NCBI RefSeq assembly: GCF_018617875.1
Contig: NZ_JACSKZ010000003.1
Coordinates: forward strand, 62,001 to 126,000
DNA length: 64,000 nt
Direction: 5' to 3'
Source of the DNA: Exiguobacterium algae
GTDB taxonomy: Bacteria; Bacillota; Bacilli; Exiguobacteriales; Exiguobacteriaceae
Within the stretch, counting starts at the first letter, position 1. Each line of letters opens with the position of its first letter. The translations under genes were made by a program, and so were the position numbers. The notes under the pieces are model-generated. The model was not told the origin of the DNA and ran no database searches. It worked only from the letters and a program-made list of their open reading frames with translations. Of the stretch, positions 49,785-58,911 are shown in pieces.

Positions 49785-51383
49785 ATGACAACACCCATTA
49801 ACCGACAAGACATTCAATCGACGATTCATCATTATTCGAACTGGTCTTCCGATCATACGTTACCCACCACGTTGAAGTGGCTCGAAGAGATGCGGGAAAA
49901 GAACTATCCACACACGAACTTGACCTATCCGTGCCGTATTCTGCTAACCGAACGAATCACCCCCATCAAAAACGCACTCCCTCTCGAACTTGTACATGGG
50001 GTGGTACGTCCTGTTTGGATGAGACGCTTGGACGCGGAACACTTAAATTTAAAGCAATCCATCCGGCAAGAGGTGGACGTGACCGATTATGGTGCTGTCG
50101 GTGACGGGGAGACCGATTGCACACTCGCCTTCCGTCTCGCGCTTCGGTCGAATCGCCATGTCTACGTTCCCGCCGGTACCTATGTCGTCCGCGGAATCCG
50201 ACTGCCTTCAAATTGCATCCTGCATGGAGCCGGTCAACAACAGACGATTCTCAAACTTTCGAATCGCGCACCGAAACATCGTCGCCTCCTAAGAAATGCG
50301 ACACCGTTCGCCGGCAATCACCACATCGAAGTGGCGCACCTCACGCTGGACTGGAACGTCGATCGCCTCGATGCTTCGCAACGAACCACGAGCGGAGACA
50401 CGACTTCCAGCGCCTTGACCTTCGCTCATGTGACGTACGGTTGGGTGCATCACGTGACGGCAAAAAATGCAGGGCTGCATGCATTCGATGTCACCTCCCC
50501 CCATTACCACTACTTAGGGGACGGATTACGTGCCGCCAACGGTAGTCGATTCATTCACCTCGACCACTGCGAAGCAACAAACTATGGCGATGATGGAATC
50601 ACGACGCACCATAGCGACGCCGTTTATATCACGAACTGCTATTGCCATCATCCTCACGGACGAACGCATACGAAAGGATTCTCGAATTCAAACGGGATTG
50701 AAGTCGATGACGGGTCACGACATGTCACGCTCGTCAACAACATGAGCGAAGGCTGCTTCGGCGGAGTAGAAATCAAAGCGCACGGCACCTCTTCAGCCGC
50801 AAGTGATGTGCATATCTTCGGTCATTTGTCGTACCATGACAACCGCTCCTTTAATTTCCGTCATATCGGCCATCATTTAGCAGACGATCCGGAGTCCCAA
50901 ACAGCAAGGTTTATATCCGGAACGAATCTCGTTTCGATCGAACCCATCCGCACTGACTTGTACAAAAAATCATCTCCTCGAAGTCTTGTCGTCTCTGCGT
51001 ATCGTGACGTATTCATAAACGGCTTCACGGCCATAGGAAATCCTCATTACGACTATCAAAATTATCCTGCGCTCGCCATTCAATACAAGTCGCGAAACGT
51101 GAACTTAACGCGCGTCAAGGTGACGGGGTTCACTTCCGGAAGAGCCGATATCGAAATATTCGGAGGAAAAAATCGAACCGATGACATCGTGATTGAAGAG
51201 ATTCAATGCCATGATTCCGCTCCAATCGCCTTAAGAATCGGAAGGAACCTTGAACGGATTCGTCTTCAAAATATTGAAGCCCAACAAAAAAGTGGAGATG
51301 CACTCATCTCCACGAGCAGTCCGATTGAAGCTCACGATTTGTTCGCCTATGGATTTTCAGAGCGGGTCCGGGAAGACGTTTGA
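49785..51383 (+). CDS. Parallel beta-helix / pectate lyase-like protein, no signal
   Basis: 532 residues. After an unfamiliar N-terminal 85 residues, a right-handed beta-helix of the PF12708 (pectate lyase superfamily) type starts at VDVTDYGAVGDGETDCTLAFRLAL and continues with repeated coils (e.g. HHIEVAHLTLDWNVD, FIHLDHCEATNYGDDGITTHHSDAVYITNC, NSNGIEVDDGSRHVTLVNNMSE). DDG and DD pairs in mid-coil resemble GH28-type acid clusters. There is no signal peptide, so it acts inside the cell or leaves by an unusual route. RBS CAGGAGGGATAGACG. The gene overlaps the convergent flavodoxin gene by 37 bases. Substrate unknown. Confidence 0.75.
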   Translation: MTTPINRQDIQSTIHHYSNWSSDHTLPTTLKWLEEMREKNYPHTNLTYPCRILLTERITPIKNALPLELVHGVVRPVWMRRLDAEHLNLKQSIRQEVDVTDYGAVGDGETDCTLAFRLALRSNRHVYVPAGTYVVRGIRLPSNCILHGAGQQQTILKLSNRAPKHRRLLRNATPFAGNHHIEVAHLTLDWNVDRLDASQRTTSGDTTSSALTFAHVTYGWVHHVTAKNAGLHAFDVTSPHYHYLGDGLRAANGSRFIHLDHCEATNYGDDGITTHHSDAVYITNCYCHHPHGRTHTKGFSNSNGIEVDDGSRHVTLVNNMSEGCFGGVEIKAHGTSSAASDVHIFGHLSYHDNRSFNFRHIGHHLADDPESQTARFISGTNLVSIEPIRTDLYKKSSPRSLVVSAYRDVFINGFTAIGNPHYDYQNYPALAIQYKSRNVNLTRVKVTGFTSGRADIEIFGGKNRTDDIVIEEIQCHDSAPIALRIGRNLERIRLQNIEAQQKSGDALISTSSPIEAHDLFAYGFSERVREDV

Positions 51384-51859
51384 GCGGTTTTTACTAACCG
51401 CTCCAATTTTTCTTCATCCAAATCAAGGGAGCTCCCGGACTGTTTGGCCATCATCCGGACAATGGCCTTATCAAGGAATCCCATACGCTCGAAATCGTAT
51501 CCGTGTCCTACCACTTCCACAAAGTAAGCATGCGTACGCAACTGTTCATTGTACGCTTCCTCAAGCTCACGACGACGTTCCGATTCAGTCGGGGTTCCGG
51601 CACATAAATACAAACCGAGCGGTCTCGCCAACAAGTTTGCTTCATGCTCCTTTAGCCATTCCTTCATCTCCTGTTGAATCGCCCCCATCCGAATCGAACT
51701 TCCGACAATGACATGATCCACGGTTTCCCAGTCAATGTCCGGTTGTTCGACGATGTTTTGAACACGAATCGCTCCGTCTCCCTTCAGACGTTCCGATAAC
51801 AAAGCCGCGACTTTTTCACTCGTACCGTATCTTGAGGAAAAGACAATTAACGTATCCAT
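51347..51859 (-). CDS. Flavodoxin-domain protein, protoporphyrinogen oxidase (HemG)-like
   Basis: 170 residues. FMN-binding start IVFSSRYGTSEKVAALLSERL and SSIRMGAIQQEMKEWLKEHE follow the Flavodoxin_5 (menaquinone-dependent protoporphyrinogen IX dehydrogenase) pattern, including the long C-terminal part. Function could be heme-synthesis HemG or a general flavodoxin. ATG 51859 (AAGGGGGAAGCGAG). Its 3' end covers a terminator that belongs to the opposite strand gene. No heme genes in the window. Confidence 0.7.
   Translation of the reverse strand: MDTLIVFSSRYGTSEKVAALLSERLKGDGAIRVQNIVEQPDIDWETVDHVIVGSSIRMGAIQQEMKEWLKEHEANLLARPLGLYLCAGTPTESERRRELEEAYNEQLRTHAYFVEVVGHGYDFERMGFLDKAIVRMMAKQSGSSLDLDEEKLERLVKTAQTSSRTRSENP
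51382..51408 (+). terminator. Terminator of the beta-helix gene, inside the flavodoxin gene
   Basis: GAGCGGTT / AACCGCTC followed by CAATTTTTC. Confidence 0.65.
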
Positions 51860-51935
51860 CTCGCTTCCCCCTTTTCACCAGACTTTCTTATCTTATTCCC
51901 GAAATAATGGGATTTTATAGCTGTACATACAAAAA

Positions 51936-51957
51936 GTCCGCCACGATGTTGGCGGAC
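51936..51957 (-). terminator. Terminator of the glucosidase gene
   Basis: GTCCGCCA / TGGCGGAC followed on the minus strand by TTTTTGT. Confidence 0.82.
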
Positions 51958-51965
51958 CTTCGCAA

Positions 51966-53615
51966 TTAGATTTTAAAGACTTGTGCTTCGTATGGACGTA
52001 GAACGGATGGGTCTTTTGTCTCCATGTTTCCGATAACATGTTCCTTTAACTCGTACGGGAAGCTGCGTTCCTGCGTCTCACTCGAGAAGTTACAGAGGAC
52101 GAGCCACGTCTCACCTTCATACGTACGGGTAAACGCATAAACCGCCTCGTCTTCTGGTAACAAGAGCTCATACTTTCCGTACACAACAAGCGGATTGGCT
52201 TTACGCAGTGCAATCAATTGGCGATAGTAATGGAAGAGCGAATCCGGGTCTTTTCGTGCCGCTTCCGCATTGATGTCGACATAGTTTGGATTGACATCAA
52301 TCCAAGGTGTCCCTGTCGTGAAACCGCCGTGTGCCTCACTCGACCATTGCACCGGCGTACGTGAATTATCACGCCCCCGCTCGTGGATTCCGCGGAAAAT
52401 CTCTTCGTGTGTCAAGAGCCCCTTCGACGTATAATCCCGATAAGCATTCAACGTCTCGATGTCGCGATACTGATCGATTGAATCAAACGCGACGTTCGTC
52501 ATCCCGAACTCTTCTCCCTGATAAATGTATGGCGTTCCTTTCAGCATGTGCAACAGCGTTGCCAGCATCTTCCCGGAGCGAACACGATATTCAGGCGAGT
52601 CGTTTCCAAAACGCGAGATGGCACGAGGCTGGTCATGGTTACTCCAATACAAACTGTTCCATCCTTCCTCCTCGAGCCCTTCTTGCCAACGTGAGAAGAT
52701 TGTCTTCAACTCGGTGAGCTTCCAGTCCGTTGGATTCCATTTTCCGAAGCTTCCGTTCCCGACGTCCACATGTTCAAAATGAAAGACCATGTTCAATTCG
52801 TGACGGTCTTCCCCTGTATAAAGCTTCGCTTCTTCCACACTGACCCCTGGCATCTCACCGACCGTGATTGTGTCATATTTCGATAAGACTTCTTGATTCA
52901 TCTCCTGCATGAATTCATGGATACGTGGCCCGTTAAAGAAGAATGGTGTCCCGTCACCATACCCGGTTCCCTGCGTCTTCCCATCCGGATAGCTCGGATC
53001 TTTTGAAATCATATTGATGACGTCCATCCGGAACCCATCGACTCCTTTATCGAGCCAATACGTCATGAGGTCATACACTTCACGACGAAGCGTCTCACTT
53101 TCCCAGTTCAAATCCGGTTGTTTCTTACTGAAAAGGTGAAGGTAGTACTCATCGCTCGCCTCATCATACTGCCAAGCACTGCCGCCGAAGAAAGCGCCCC
53201 AGTTCGTCGGTGGCTGACCGTTCTTCCCTTTTTTCCAAATATAGTAGTCACGATATGGACTCTCTTTTGAAGAGCGTGACTCCATGAACCACTGGTGTTC
53301 GTCAGAAGAGTGGTTGACGACGAGGTCCATCATGATTTTAATACCATGACGGTGCGCTTCTTCAAGCATCGCATCAAAGTCTTCCATCGTACCAAACTCG
53401 TCCATGATGGCGCGGTAATCACGAATGTCGTATCCGTTGTCGTCGTTCGGCGAATCGTATACCGGCGACAGCCAGATGACATCGATTCCGAGCTCTGCCA
53501 AATAAGACATCTTTTCTGTGATTCCTTGAATATCGCCGATTCCATCTCCGTTTGAGTCATTAAAGCTACGTGGATAAATTTGATACACGACTGCTTCTTT
53601 CCACCATTGTTTCAT
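51966..53615 (-). CDS. Oligo-1,6-glucosidase / alpha-glucosidase (GH13)
   Basis: 549-residue cytosolic GH13 enzyme that hydrolyses alpha-1,6 (isomaltose, panose) and possibly alpha-1,4 links. Catalytic residues: Asp198 in GVDGFRMDVIN, Glu254 in TVGEMPG, Asp328 in WSNHDQPR; these sit one residue lower than in B. cereus oligo-1,6-glucosidase (199/255/329). Val199 after the nucleophile is the residue linked to alpha-1,6 preference (Thr marks maltases). Region I is DLVVNHSSDEH. Upstream at about 53643-53658 is a cre-like TGAAAGCGTTGAAACA with two extra bases. Divergent AraC regulator. ATG with AAGGAGGATGTAGC. Confidence 0.9.
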   Translation of the reverse strand: MKQWWKEAVVYQIYPRSFNDSNGDGIGDIQGITEKMSYLAELGIDVIWLSPVYDSPNDDNGYDIRDYRAIMDEFGTMEDFDAMLEEAHRHGIKIMMDLVVNHSSDEHQWFMESRSSKESPYRDYYIWKKGKNGQPPTNWGAFFGGSAWQYDEASDEYYLHLFSKKQPDLNWESETLRREVYDLMTYWLDKGVDGFRMDVINMISKDPSYPDGKTQGTGYGDGTPFFFNGPRIHEFMQEMNQEVLSKYDTITVGEMPGVSVEEAKLYTGEDRHELNMVFHFEHVDVGNGSFGKWNPTDWKLTELKTIFSRWQEGLEEEGWNSLYWSNHDQPRAISRFGNDSPEYRVRSGKMLATLLHMLKGTPYIYQGEEFGMTNVAFDSIDQYRDIETLNAYRDYTSKGLLTHEEIFRGIHERGRDNSRTPVQWSSEAHGGFTTGTPWIDVNPNYVDINAEAARKDPDSLFHYYRQLIALRKANPLVVYGKYELLLPEDEAVYAFTRTYEGETWLVLCNFSSETQERSFPYELKEHVIGNMETKDPSVLRPYEAQVFKI

Positions 53616-53739
53616 GCTACATCCTCCTTAAAGCTCATTTTCTGTTTCAACGCTTTCATCGTACTGCCTGCAACTAGTTATGACCATTCATGATATGATT
53701 AACGTATGCACAATCTGGCTAAAAAGAAAGGAAGTTACT

Positions 53740-54516
53740 ATGGAGATTGGCTTTTGTGGCTATTCCTATCACACAACGACATATACTTTTCCGTTTCCGA
53801 ACGTGTTGGATACGTACTTGATCCGCTTACAAACTGAAGGGACCGCTCGCGTGGTCGTCAATGGCGAGACGATGATTGCACACCCCGGTGATCTTCTGCT
53901 CGTCCGTCCCGGCGATGCGTATGAATTACATGTCGATACCCCTGCAAGCGGAGATTATCACTTATTTTGTAAAGGGGAGCAGATCGACAGTTGGTGGCAA
54001 GCGACGCCCCGTCCCCACTTGTGCACGATTTCAATCGATTCCCGCATGTTATCGCTTTGGCAACACATAACCGAAGAAGCGCGGCGTCCATTCCCCGAAC
54101 AAGAAGAGGCAATCATCGAGACACTCATTCAAGCCCTCCTCCTCCTCCTCGACCGGGCTGCAAAGGAAGTACGCACGGCATCGCGCCCCCCCGTCGTGTC
54201 TCGGATGATGCGGTACATCGAAGGGCATGCAACCGAAGATCTCAAAGTCGCCGATGTCGCAGAAGCTGTCGGATTGAGCGTGTCTCGTACGGTTCATCTT
54301 TTTAAAGAAACAACCGATATGACAATCATCGAATATGTACAATCAATCCGATTACGGCTCGCGGAGGAACAAATGCGATACACCAAGCATTCCCTCGAGA
54401 CCATCGCCGAGTTATCCGGATTTCGGACTTACCCGTATTTTCATCGAATCTTCAAGCGGAAATACGGCGTCGCCCCCGGGATGTATCGGAAGCTTCAACA
54501 AAATGAAGACGACTAA
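53740..54516 (+). CDS. AraC-family regulator
   Basis: 258 residues: N-terminal cupin-like sensor (about 1-90, TYLIRLQTEGTARVVVNGETMIAHPGDLLLVRPGDAYEL) and C-terminal double HTH (about 160-255: MMRYIEGHATEDLKVADVAEAVGLSVSRTVHLFKETT; LETIAELSGFRTYPYFHRIFKRKYGVAPGMYR). Divergent from the oligo-1,6-glucosidase gene, so probably its activator responding to a sugar such as isomaltose/maltose. ATG 53740 with AAAGGAAGTTACT. Bidirectional terminator at its 3' end. Confidence 0.88.
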   Translation: MEIGFCGYSYHTTTYTFPFPNVLDTYLIRLQTEGTARVVVNGETMIAHPGDLLLVRPGDAYELHVDTPASGDYHLFCKGEQIDSWWQATPRPHLCTISIDSRMLSLWQHITEEARRPFPEQEEAIIETLIQALLLLLDRAAKEVRTASRPPVVSRMMRYIEGHATEDLKVADVAEAVGLSVSRTVHLFKETTDMTIIEYVQSIRLRLAEEQMRYTKHSLETIAELSGFRTYPYFHRIFKRKYGVAPGMYRKLQQNEDD

Positions 54517-54518
54517 AA

Positions 54519-54554
54519 AGAGAGCCGTCTGCGATTGCAGAACGGCTCTCTTTC
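54519..54554. terminator. Bidirectional terminator
   Basis: AAAGAGAGCCGT / ACGGCTCTCTTT around a loop that itself folds; overlaps the iron ABC ATPase gene end. Confidence 0.82.
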
Positions 54555-54556
54555 TC

Positions 54557-55264
54557 TTATACGAAGCAAGGAATCTGCGGGTTGAACGTCTTGTTGTTCT
54601 CCGTCATGACTTGCTTTTTAATTTTGCCTTCCCCGAGGTAGACGATGCGGTCAGCGAGTGCCTCAGCATCTTCCTCGTCGTGCGTCACAAAGATTGTTGT
54701 AGTACCGGTCTGTTTCAAGAGGCGACGAAGGTCGTCCCGAATTCGATGCTGGAGGGACGTGTCCAAATTACTGAACGGTTCGTCTAAAATCAATAGCGAC
54801 GGCTTTGGTGCGAGCGCACGAGCGAGCGCGACGCGTTGCTGTTGTCCACCGCTCAGCTCATACGGATAACGATGGCGGAACTCCGTCAAATTGACAAGAG
54901 CGAGCATCTCCTCGACCCGTTCATTCCGTTCTTTACGACTCAACTTATGAAGTCCGAACCGAATGTTCTTTTCAACGGTCATATGCGGGAAGAGCGCATA
55001 GTCCTGGAACACCATCCCGACACCGCGTTGCTCGGGTGGCATGAACTGACAGTCGTCACAACAAACACAGTCGTTCACGACGACGACCCCTTGATTCGGC
55101 ATCTCGAGTCCTGCAATCAAGCGAAGAATCGTACTTTTCCCCGATCCACTATCTCCTAGCAGGGATACGATTTCGCCTTTTGTAATCGAGATTGAGAATC
55201 CCTTAATCGTTTCTTCGTGCGCACCTTTATAGCTAAAATGTAAGTCATTGATTTGAACGAACAT
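54557..55264 (-). CDS. Iron(III) ABC importer ATPase
   Basis: 235 residues. Walker A GDSGSGKST (37-45), Q-loop FQDYALFPHMTVEKN, signature LSGGQQQRVALARAL, Walker B LLILDEPFSNLD; a Fe3+ FbpC/AfuC-like subunit energising the import with the permease and lipoprotein next to it. Odd: a cysteine cluster CxCCxxC at Cys66, 68, 69, 72 (NDCVCCDDCQF), between Walker A and the Q-loop, where homologues normally have no cysteines. The end is short after the Walker region, without the regulatory domain. Ends in the shared terminator. Overlaps the permease stop/start by one base. Confidence 0.82.
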   Translation of the reverse strand: MFVQINDLHFSYKGAHEETIKGFSISITKGEIVSLLGDSGSGKSTILRLIAGLEMPNQGVVVVNDCVCCDDCQFMPPEQRGVGMVFQDYALFPHMTVEKNIRFGLHKLSRKERNERVEEMLALVNLTEFRHRYPYELSGGQQQRVALARALAPKPSLLILDEPFSNLDTSLQHRIRDDLRRLLKQTGTTTIFVTHDEEDAEALADRIVYLGEGKIKKQVMTENNKTFNPQIPCFV

Positions 55265-56901
55265 TAGTCGGCCTCCTTATCCAGCACCTTGTGGAAAACA
55301 AAAATTAACAAACCACTCATGAGGACGATGACAATCGAAGCGAGTGCTGCTTCGTGTATCTTCTCGTCACTCACATATTTGAACGCTTGTGTCGCAAGCG
55401 TTGAGAAGTTAAACGGTTGTAAAAAGAGCGTAAGCGGTAGCTCTTTCATAATATCAATAAAAACGAGGATGAACGCACTCATAATGGCCCCCTTGATCAT
55501 CGGGATGTCCACGCGGAAGAACGTCTGGACCGTGTTCCATCCAAGCATTCGGGATGCTTCGGTGAACGATTTCCCGACTTTCTCAAAGCCACTCTCAATC
55601 GAGTTGAAGCCGATGGCGAGGAAGCGGATAACGTAAGCAAAAATGAGCATGATGAGTGTCGTACGGAATACAAATGTCTGACCAAGATCGAGCGCGAGCG
55701 CCACATCCAGCACTTTGGCATCGAGCCATAGAAACAGCGTGATGACCGCAATCGCGATGGCCGCTCCCGGAATCGAATAACCGAGCGTCGTCACTTTCGA
55801 GATGACGCGCGTCATATTTGAAGGGAAGAGACGCGTATAATTCGCGATGATGAGTGCGAATAACAAGATGATAATCGTGGCGATCAATGCCACACGTACT
55901 GTATTCCAGACGAGCTGCCAAAACGCTGCCGTAAATACCGTATCAAACGTCAGGAACGTCCAGGCAGCCAGTTGCGTAAACGGGATGATGAAGGCGACGG
56001 CAAACACGAGTGCGACATAGGCGAAGACGACATACCGTTGCCAGCCATGCAGCGGTCTCGGTTTGAGCGGCTTCACTTTCGTCGAGGCATAACTGAACTG
56101 TTTCCGTCCCCGCACCAGCCGTTCCATCGTCAAAATGGCGATGACGAGAATCATTAGCGTTCCGGCCAACTTCAAAGCCGACGACGTATCCTTCATTCCG
56201 AACCACGTACTAAAGATCGCGGTGCTGAATGTCTGAATGCCGAAATATTTGACGACCCCATAGTCGTTCAAGACCTCCATCAACACGAGACTCACTCCGC
56301 CGATGACGGCGACACGTGAGATCGGGATGACAACGGTGAAGAAAATATCCCAAGAGCCCCGTCCGAGGATACGGGCGTTTTCAATCATCGATGAAGATTG
56401 ATTATGCAAAAATGCCCGTGTGATTGTATAGATATAAGGATATAAGAACAAGGTGAAAATGAACACGGTGCCTTGAATCGACATGATATTGAAATAGGCC
56501 TGGTCCACCGTGATCCCAAATTCGTTTCGTAACGTCGTTTGGATGACGCCGGTATAGTTCAGGATTCCGTGATACGTGTATGCCCCGATATACGGGGGAA
56601 TCGCGAGAGGCAAGATAAGTGCCCATTTGAAAAAGCGACGTAACGGGAAATCATAGACGGTCACGAACCAGGCAAGGCTTGTCCCGATGATTGTCGTCAG
56701 CGCACCGGTCGCGATCATGATAAACAAGGTATTGCGGACATATCGTGGCAGTAAATACTCCTGGATGTGTTGCCAATTTTCGTTGACGGGGGCGAATAAT
56801 TCTACGAGTACAACGACCCCGGGTAATACGATGAACAGAATCGCAAGGAAACTGAGCACTGCCCATCCATTCAGTTGTCGTTTCACCACGTGCCAGTTCA
56901 T
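55264..56901 (-). CDS. Iron(III) ABC importer permease (fused, two-domain)
   Basis: 545 residues, about twelve helices in two BPD-type halves: RNTLFIMIATGALTTIIGTSLAWF and LILPLAIPPYIGAYTY in the first, SIPGAAIAIAVITLFLW and later EASRMLGWNTVQTFFRVDIPMIKG (EAA-like loop) in the second. Layout matches FbpB/SfuB/FutB iron permeases. ATG 56901 follows GGGAGCGGTACGAC. Second in the SBP-permease-ATPase operon; a partial hairpin upstream separates it from the binding protein gene. Confidence 0.85.
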   Translation of the reverse strand: MNWHVVKRQLNGWAVLSFLAILFIVLPGVVVLVELFAPVNENWQHIQEYLLPRYVRNTLFIMIATGALTTIIGTSLAWFVTVYDFPLRRFFKWALILPLAIPPYIGAYTYHGILNYTGVIQTTLRNEFGITVDQAYFNIMSIQGTVFIFTLFLYPYIYTITRAFLHNQSSSMIENARILGRGSWDIFFTVVIPISRVAVIGGVSLVLMEVLNDYGVVKYFGIQTFSTAIFSTWFGMKDTSSALKLAGTLMILVIAILTMERLVRGRKQFSYASTKVKPLKPRPLHGWQRYVVFAYVALVFAVAFIIPFTQLAAWTFLTFDTVFTAAFWQLVWNTVRVALIATIIILLFALIIANYTRLFPSNMTRVISKVTTLGYSIPGAAIAIAVITLFLWLDAKVLDVALALDLGQTFVFRTTLIMLIFAYVIRFLAIGFNSIESGFEKVGKSFTEASRMLGWNTVQTFFRVDIPMIKGAIMSAFILVFIDIMKELPLTLFLQPFNFSTLATQAFKYVSDEKIHEAALASIVIVLMSGLLIFVFHKVLDKEAD

Positions 56902-56993
56902 GTCGTACCGCTCCCGTTCTATCGAATCAATTTCTGTCCCATCATACCAACTTCTTTTCGTTCTGTGTAGCGTAGAGAAGTTAAGAAACGCAA

Positions 56994-57028
56994 AAACCTC
57001 CGGCCTGAACGTTCGTTCAAGCCGAAGT
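56994..57028 (-). terminator. Partial terminator between binding protein and permease genes
   Basis: CTCCGGCCTGAACG / CGTTCAAGCCGAAG with a wobble or two, followed on the minus strand by TTTTTGC. Probably lowers permease/ATPase expression relative to the binding lipoprotein. Confidence 0.6.
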
Positions 57029-57032
57029 CATC

Positions 57033-58094
57033 TTACTTCCAGCCCGCTTCATTAAAGATGCGGATTGCTTCTTGTTGATTCTCACCGAGTGTCGATAAGT
57101 TGATGTCTTGCTCTTTGAACTCACCCCACGATTGAAGCAATTCGTTCGGTTCAACCGCTTCATTTACCGGGTATTCATAGTTCACGCCTGCGAATTTTTC
57201 CTGAGCAGACGGGTTGGACATGAACTCCATCAACTTCTTCGCATTGTCTGTATGCTTCGACGCTTTCGTCATAGCGATCCCAGAGATATTCACATGCGTC
57301 CCAGTCGTTTCCTGGTTCGGGAAGAAGACGCCAAGTTGCTCGGCAACTTTTTTCTCTTCCGAATCTTCAGAGTTGAGCATGAGACCCAAGTAATACGTGT
57401 TCATGATGGCCACATCACCTTCACCTGCTACGACGGCCTTCGCTTGGTCCCGGTCGTTCCCTTTCGGGTCACGTGCCATGTTGTTCACCAAGCCTTTCGC
57501 CCATTCCTTCGCCTCTTCGGCACCATTCACTTCGATGAATGAAGCGAGCAGGGAAATGTTATACATGTTCTCAGACGGGCGGACAAGCACTTTGCCATTC
57601 CACTGATCTTCTGTTAACGCCTCATACGTTGACAGGTCTTCTGGATTCACACGGTCTTTAGAATAGACGATGACACGTGCACGTTTCGTCAATCCGAACC
57701 ATTCGTTATCAACGTCACGATATTTTTCCGGGATGTTTGACGCAAGCACATCGCTATCGACCGCTTGAAGGTGTCCCGCTTCCTTCGCCTGATACAGGTT
57801 CCCCGCATCAGATGTGATGAAAAGGTCCGCTTCTGTGTTGTCGCCTTCTGTATTTAGACGCTCCAACAGTTCATCGCTTTTCCCCTCTACGACATTGACT
57901 TGAATGCCCGTTTCTTCTTCGAACTGCTTATATAACTCTTGATCGACGTCATAATGACGGCTTGAGTAAACGTTGACGACTTCAGTCGAGTCGGATCCAT
58001 TCTCAGGCGTCGCGTCTTCTGTACTCGCGCATGCTGCAAGCAATGATGTTGTCATGGCCGCTGAAAGGCCCAAGGCTGCATATTTTTTGTTCAT
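57033..58094 (-). CDS. Iron(III)-binding lipoprotein of the ABC importer
   Basis: 353 residues. Lipobox LLAAC (Cys22) after a basic start, then VVNVYSSRHYDVDQELYKQFEEETGIQVN, NMYNISLLASFI, VAIMNTYYLGLML (paired Tyr ligands for ferric ion) and GVNYEYPVNEAVEPNELL. FutA/FbpA (thiamine/iron) group; anchored outside. Start ATG 58094 preceded by GGGGGAATGACCG. Two Fur-box-like sites upstream support iron control. First gene of the operon. Confidence 0.86.
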   Translation of the reverse strand: MNKKYAALGLSAAMTTSLLAACASTEDATPENGSDSTEVVNVYSSRHYDVDQELYKQFEEETGIQVNVVEGKSDELLERLNTEGDNTEADLFITSDAGNLYQAKEAGHLQAVDSDVLASNIPEKYRDVDNEWFGLTKRARVIVYSKDRVNPEDLSTYEALTEDQWNGKVLVRPSENMYNISLLASFIEVNGAEEAKEWAKGLVNNMARDPKGNDRDQAKAVVAGEGDVAIMNTYYLGLMLNSEDSEEKKVAEQLGVFFPNQETTGTHVNISGIAMTKASKHTDNAKKLMEFMSNPSAQEKFAGVNYEYPVNEAVEPNELLQSWGEFKEQDINLSTLGENQQEAIRIFNEAGWK

Positions 58095-58131
58095 CGGTCA
58101 TTCCCCCACGTTCTTTTGTTTTCACCGGTAA

Positions 58132-58175
58132 TGATAATTACTCTCAATGACTATATTCAATGATAATCATTCTCA
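58132..58175 (-). promoter_or_regulatory. Two Fur-box-like sites
   Basis: 58161-58175 TGATAATCATTCTCA matches TGATAATCATTATCA in 14 of 15 bases; 58132-58146 TGATAATTACTCTCA in 12 of 15. They lie 38 and 67 bases upstream of the ferric-binding protein start. Confidence 0.7.
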
Positions 58176-58318
58176 AGTCAACCTTTTTCTCGTAATCGCT
58201 TCCTTCAATCTGTTGGATTGCAGGTTTTCTCCCTCCTCTTTCTTGACTTCAAAACAATCAGAAGTCTATAGTGAAATCAAACAAACCGTCTGGTCGGTAC
58301 AGAAACGAGGTGAGTCCA

Positions 58319-58885
58319 ATGTCCAACCGATCGAATGTCACAAAACAAAAGCTGCTTGATGCGGCGACCACCATCATTATGGACAATGGGGTGCACCAAC
58401 TTACGTTGGATGAAGTCGCGAAAACAGCAGGTGTCTCCAAAGGTGGATTGCTGTACCATTATCCTTCAAAAGAAGCCCTTTTAACAGCCATCGTCGAACG
58501 CCTTCAACAGGAAGAAAACGAATTGTACGAGTCACTCCAGCGTGAAGGATTTGGTCCCGTCGAGGCATTTGTCCGCCTGTTCGATGAAACCAAGCTTCAT
58601 CCCGAACGGTCACCCATCCAAATCGATGCCGAAAAAATGATTTCCTTTATTACATTATTTGCAGTCGATCAGGAATATGCTGCCCGTTGGAAACGAGATC
58701 TCGACGCGTTTTTCGAAACGTTCCAAAAAACAAGTGACCCTGCTGAGACGATGATCATTCGCTATGCCTTAGAAGGAATGATGATGTCCGAACATTTCGG
58801 GGTCGGCGTCCCACCCGCTGAATTAAAACAAGCAATCATCACACGTTTGATTGAACGCGCGAAACACATCGATACGAAACCATAA
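58319..58885 (+). CDS. TetR-family repressor of the RND pump
   Basis: 188 residues. HTH at about 10-55 (KLLDAATTIIMDNGVHQLTLDEVAKTAGVSKGGLLYHYPSKEALLTAI); the C-terminal part is the ligand pocket (PIQIDAEKMISFITLFAVD, ALEGMMMSEHFGVGVPPAE). ATG 58319 with CGAGGTGAGTCC. It lies 26 bases before an RND gene on the same strand; most likely represses its own operon including the pump. Confidence 0.86.
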   Translation: MSNRSNVTKQKLLDAATTIIMDNGVHQLTLDEVAKTAGVSKGGLLYHYPSKEALLTAIVERLQQEENELYESLQREGFGPVEAFVRLFDETKLHPERSPIQIDAEKMISFITLFAVDQEYAARWKRDLDAFFETFQKTSDPAETMIIRYALEGMMMSEHFGVGVPPAELKQAIITRLIERAKHIDTKP

Positions 58886-58911
58886 AATGAGATAGAGGGG
58901 AATCCAACACC

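Noticed and set aside
53643-53658. cre site upstream of the oligo-1,6-glucosidase
   Set aside because: TGAAAGCGTTGAAACA has two extra bases against TGNAANCGNNNNCA, so only a weak resemblance; mentioned in the gene entry but not called.
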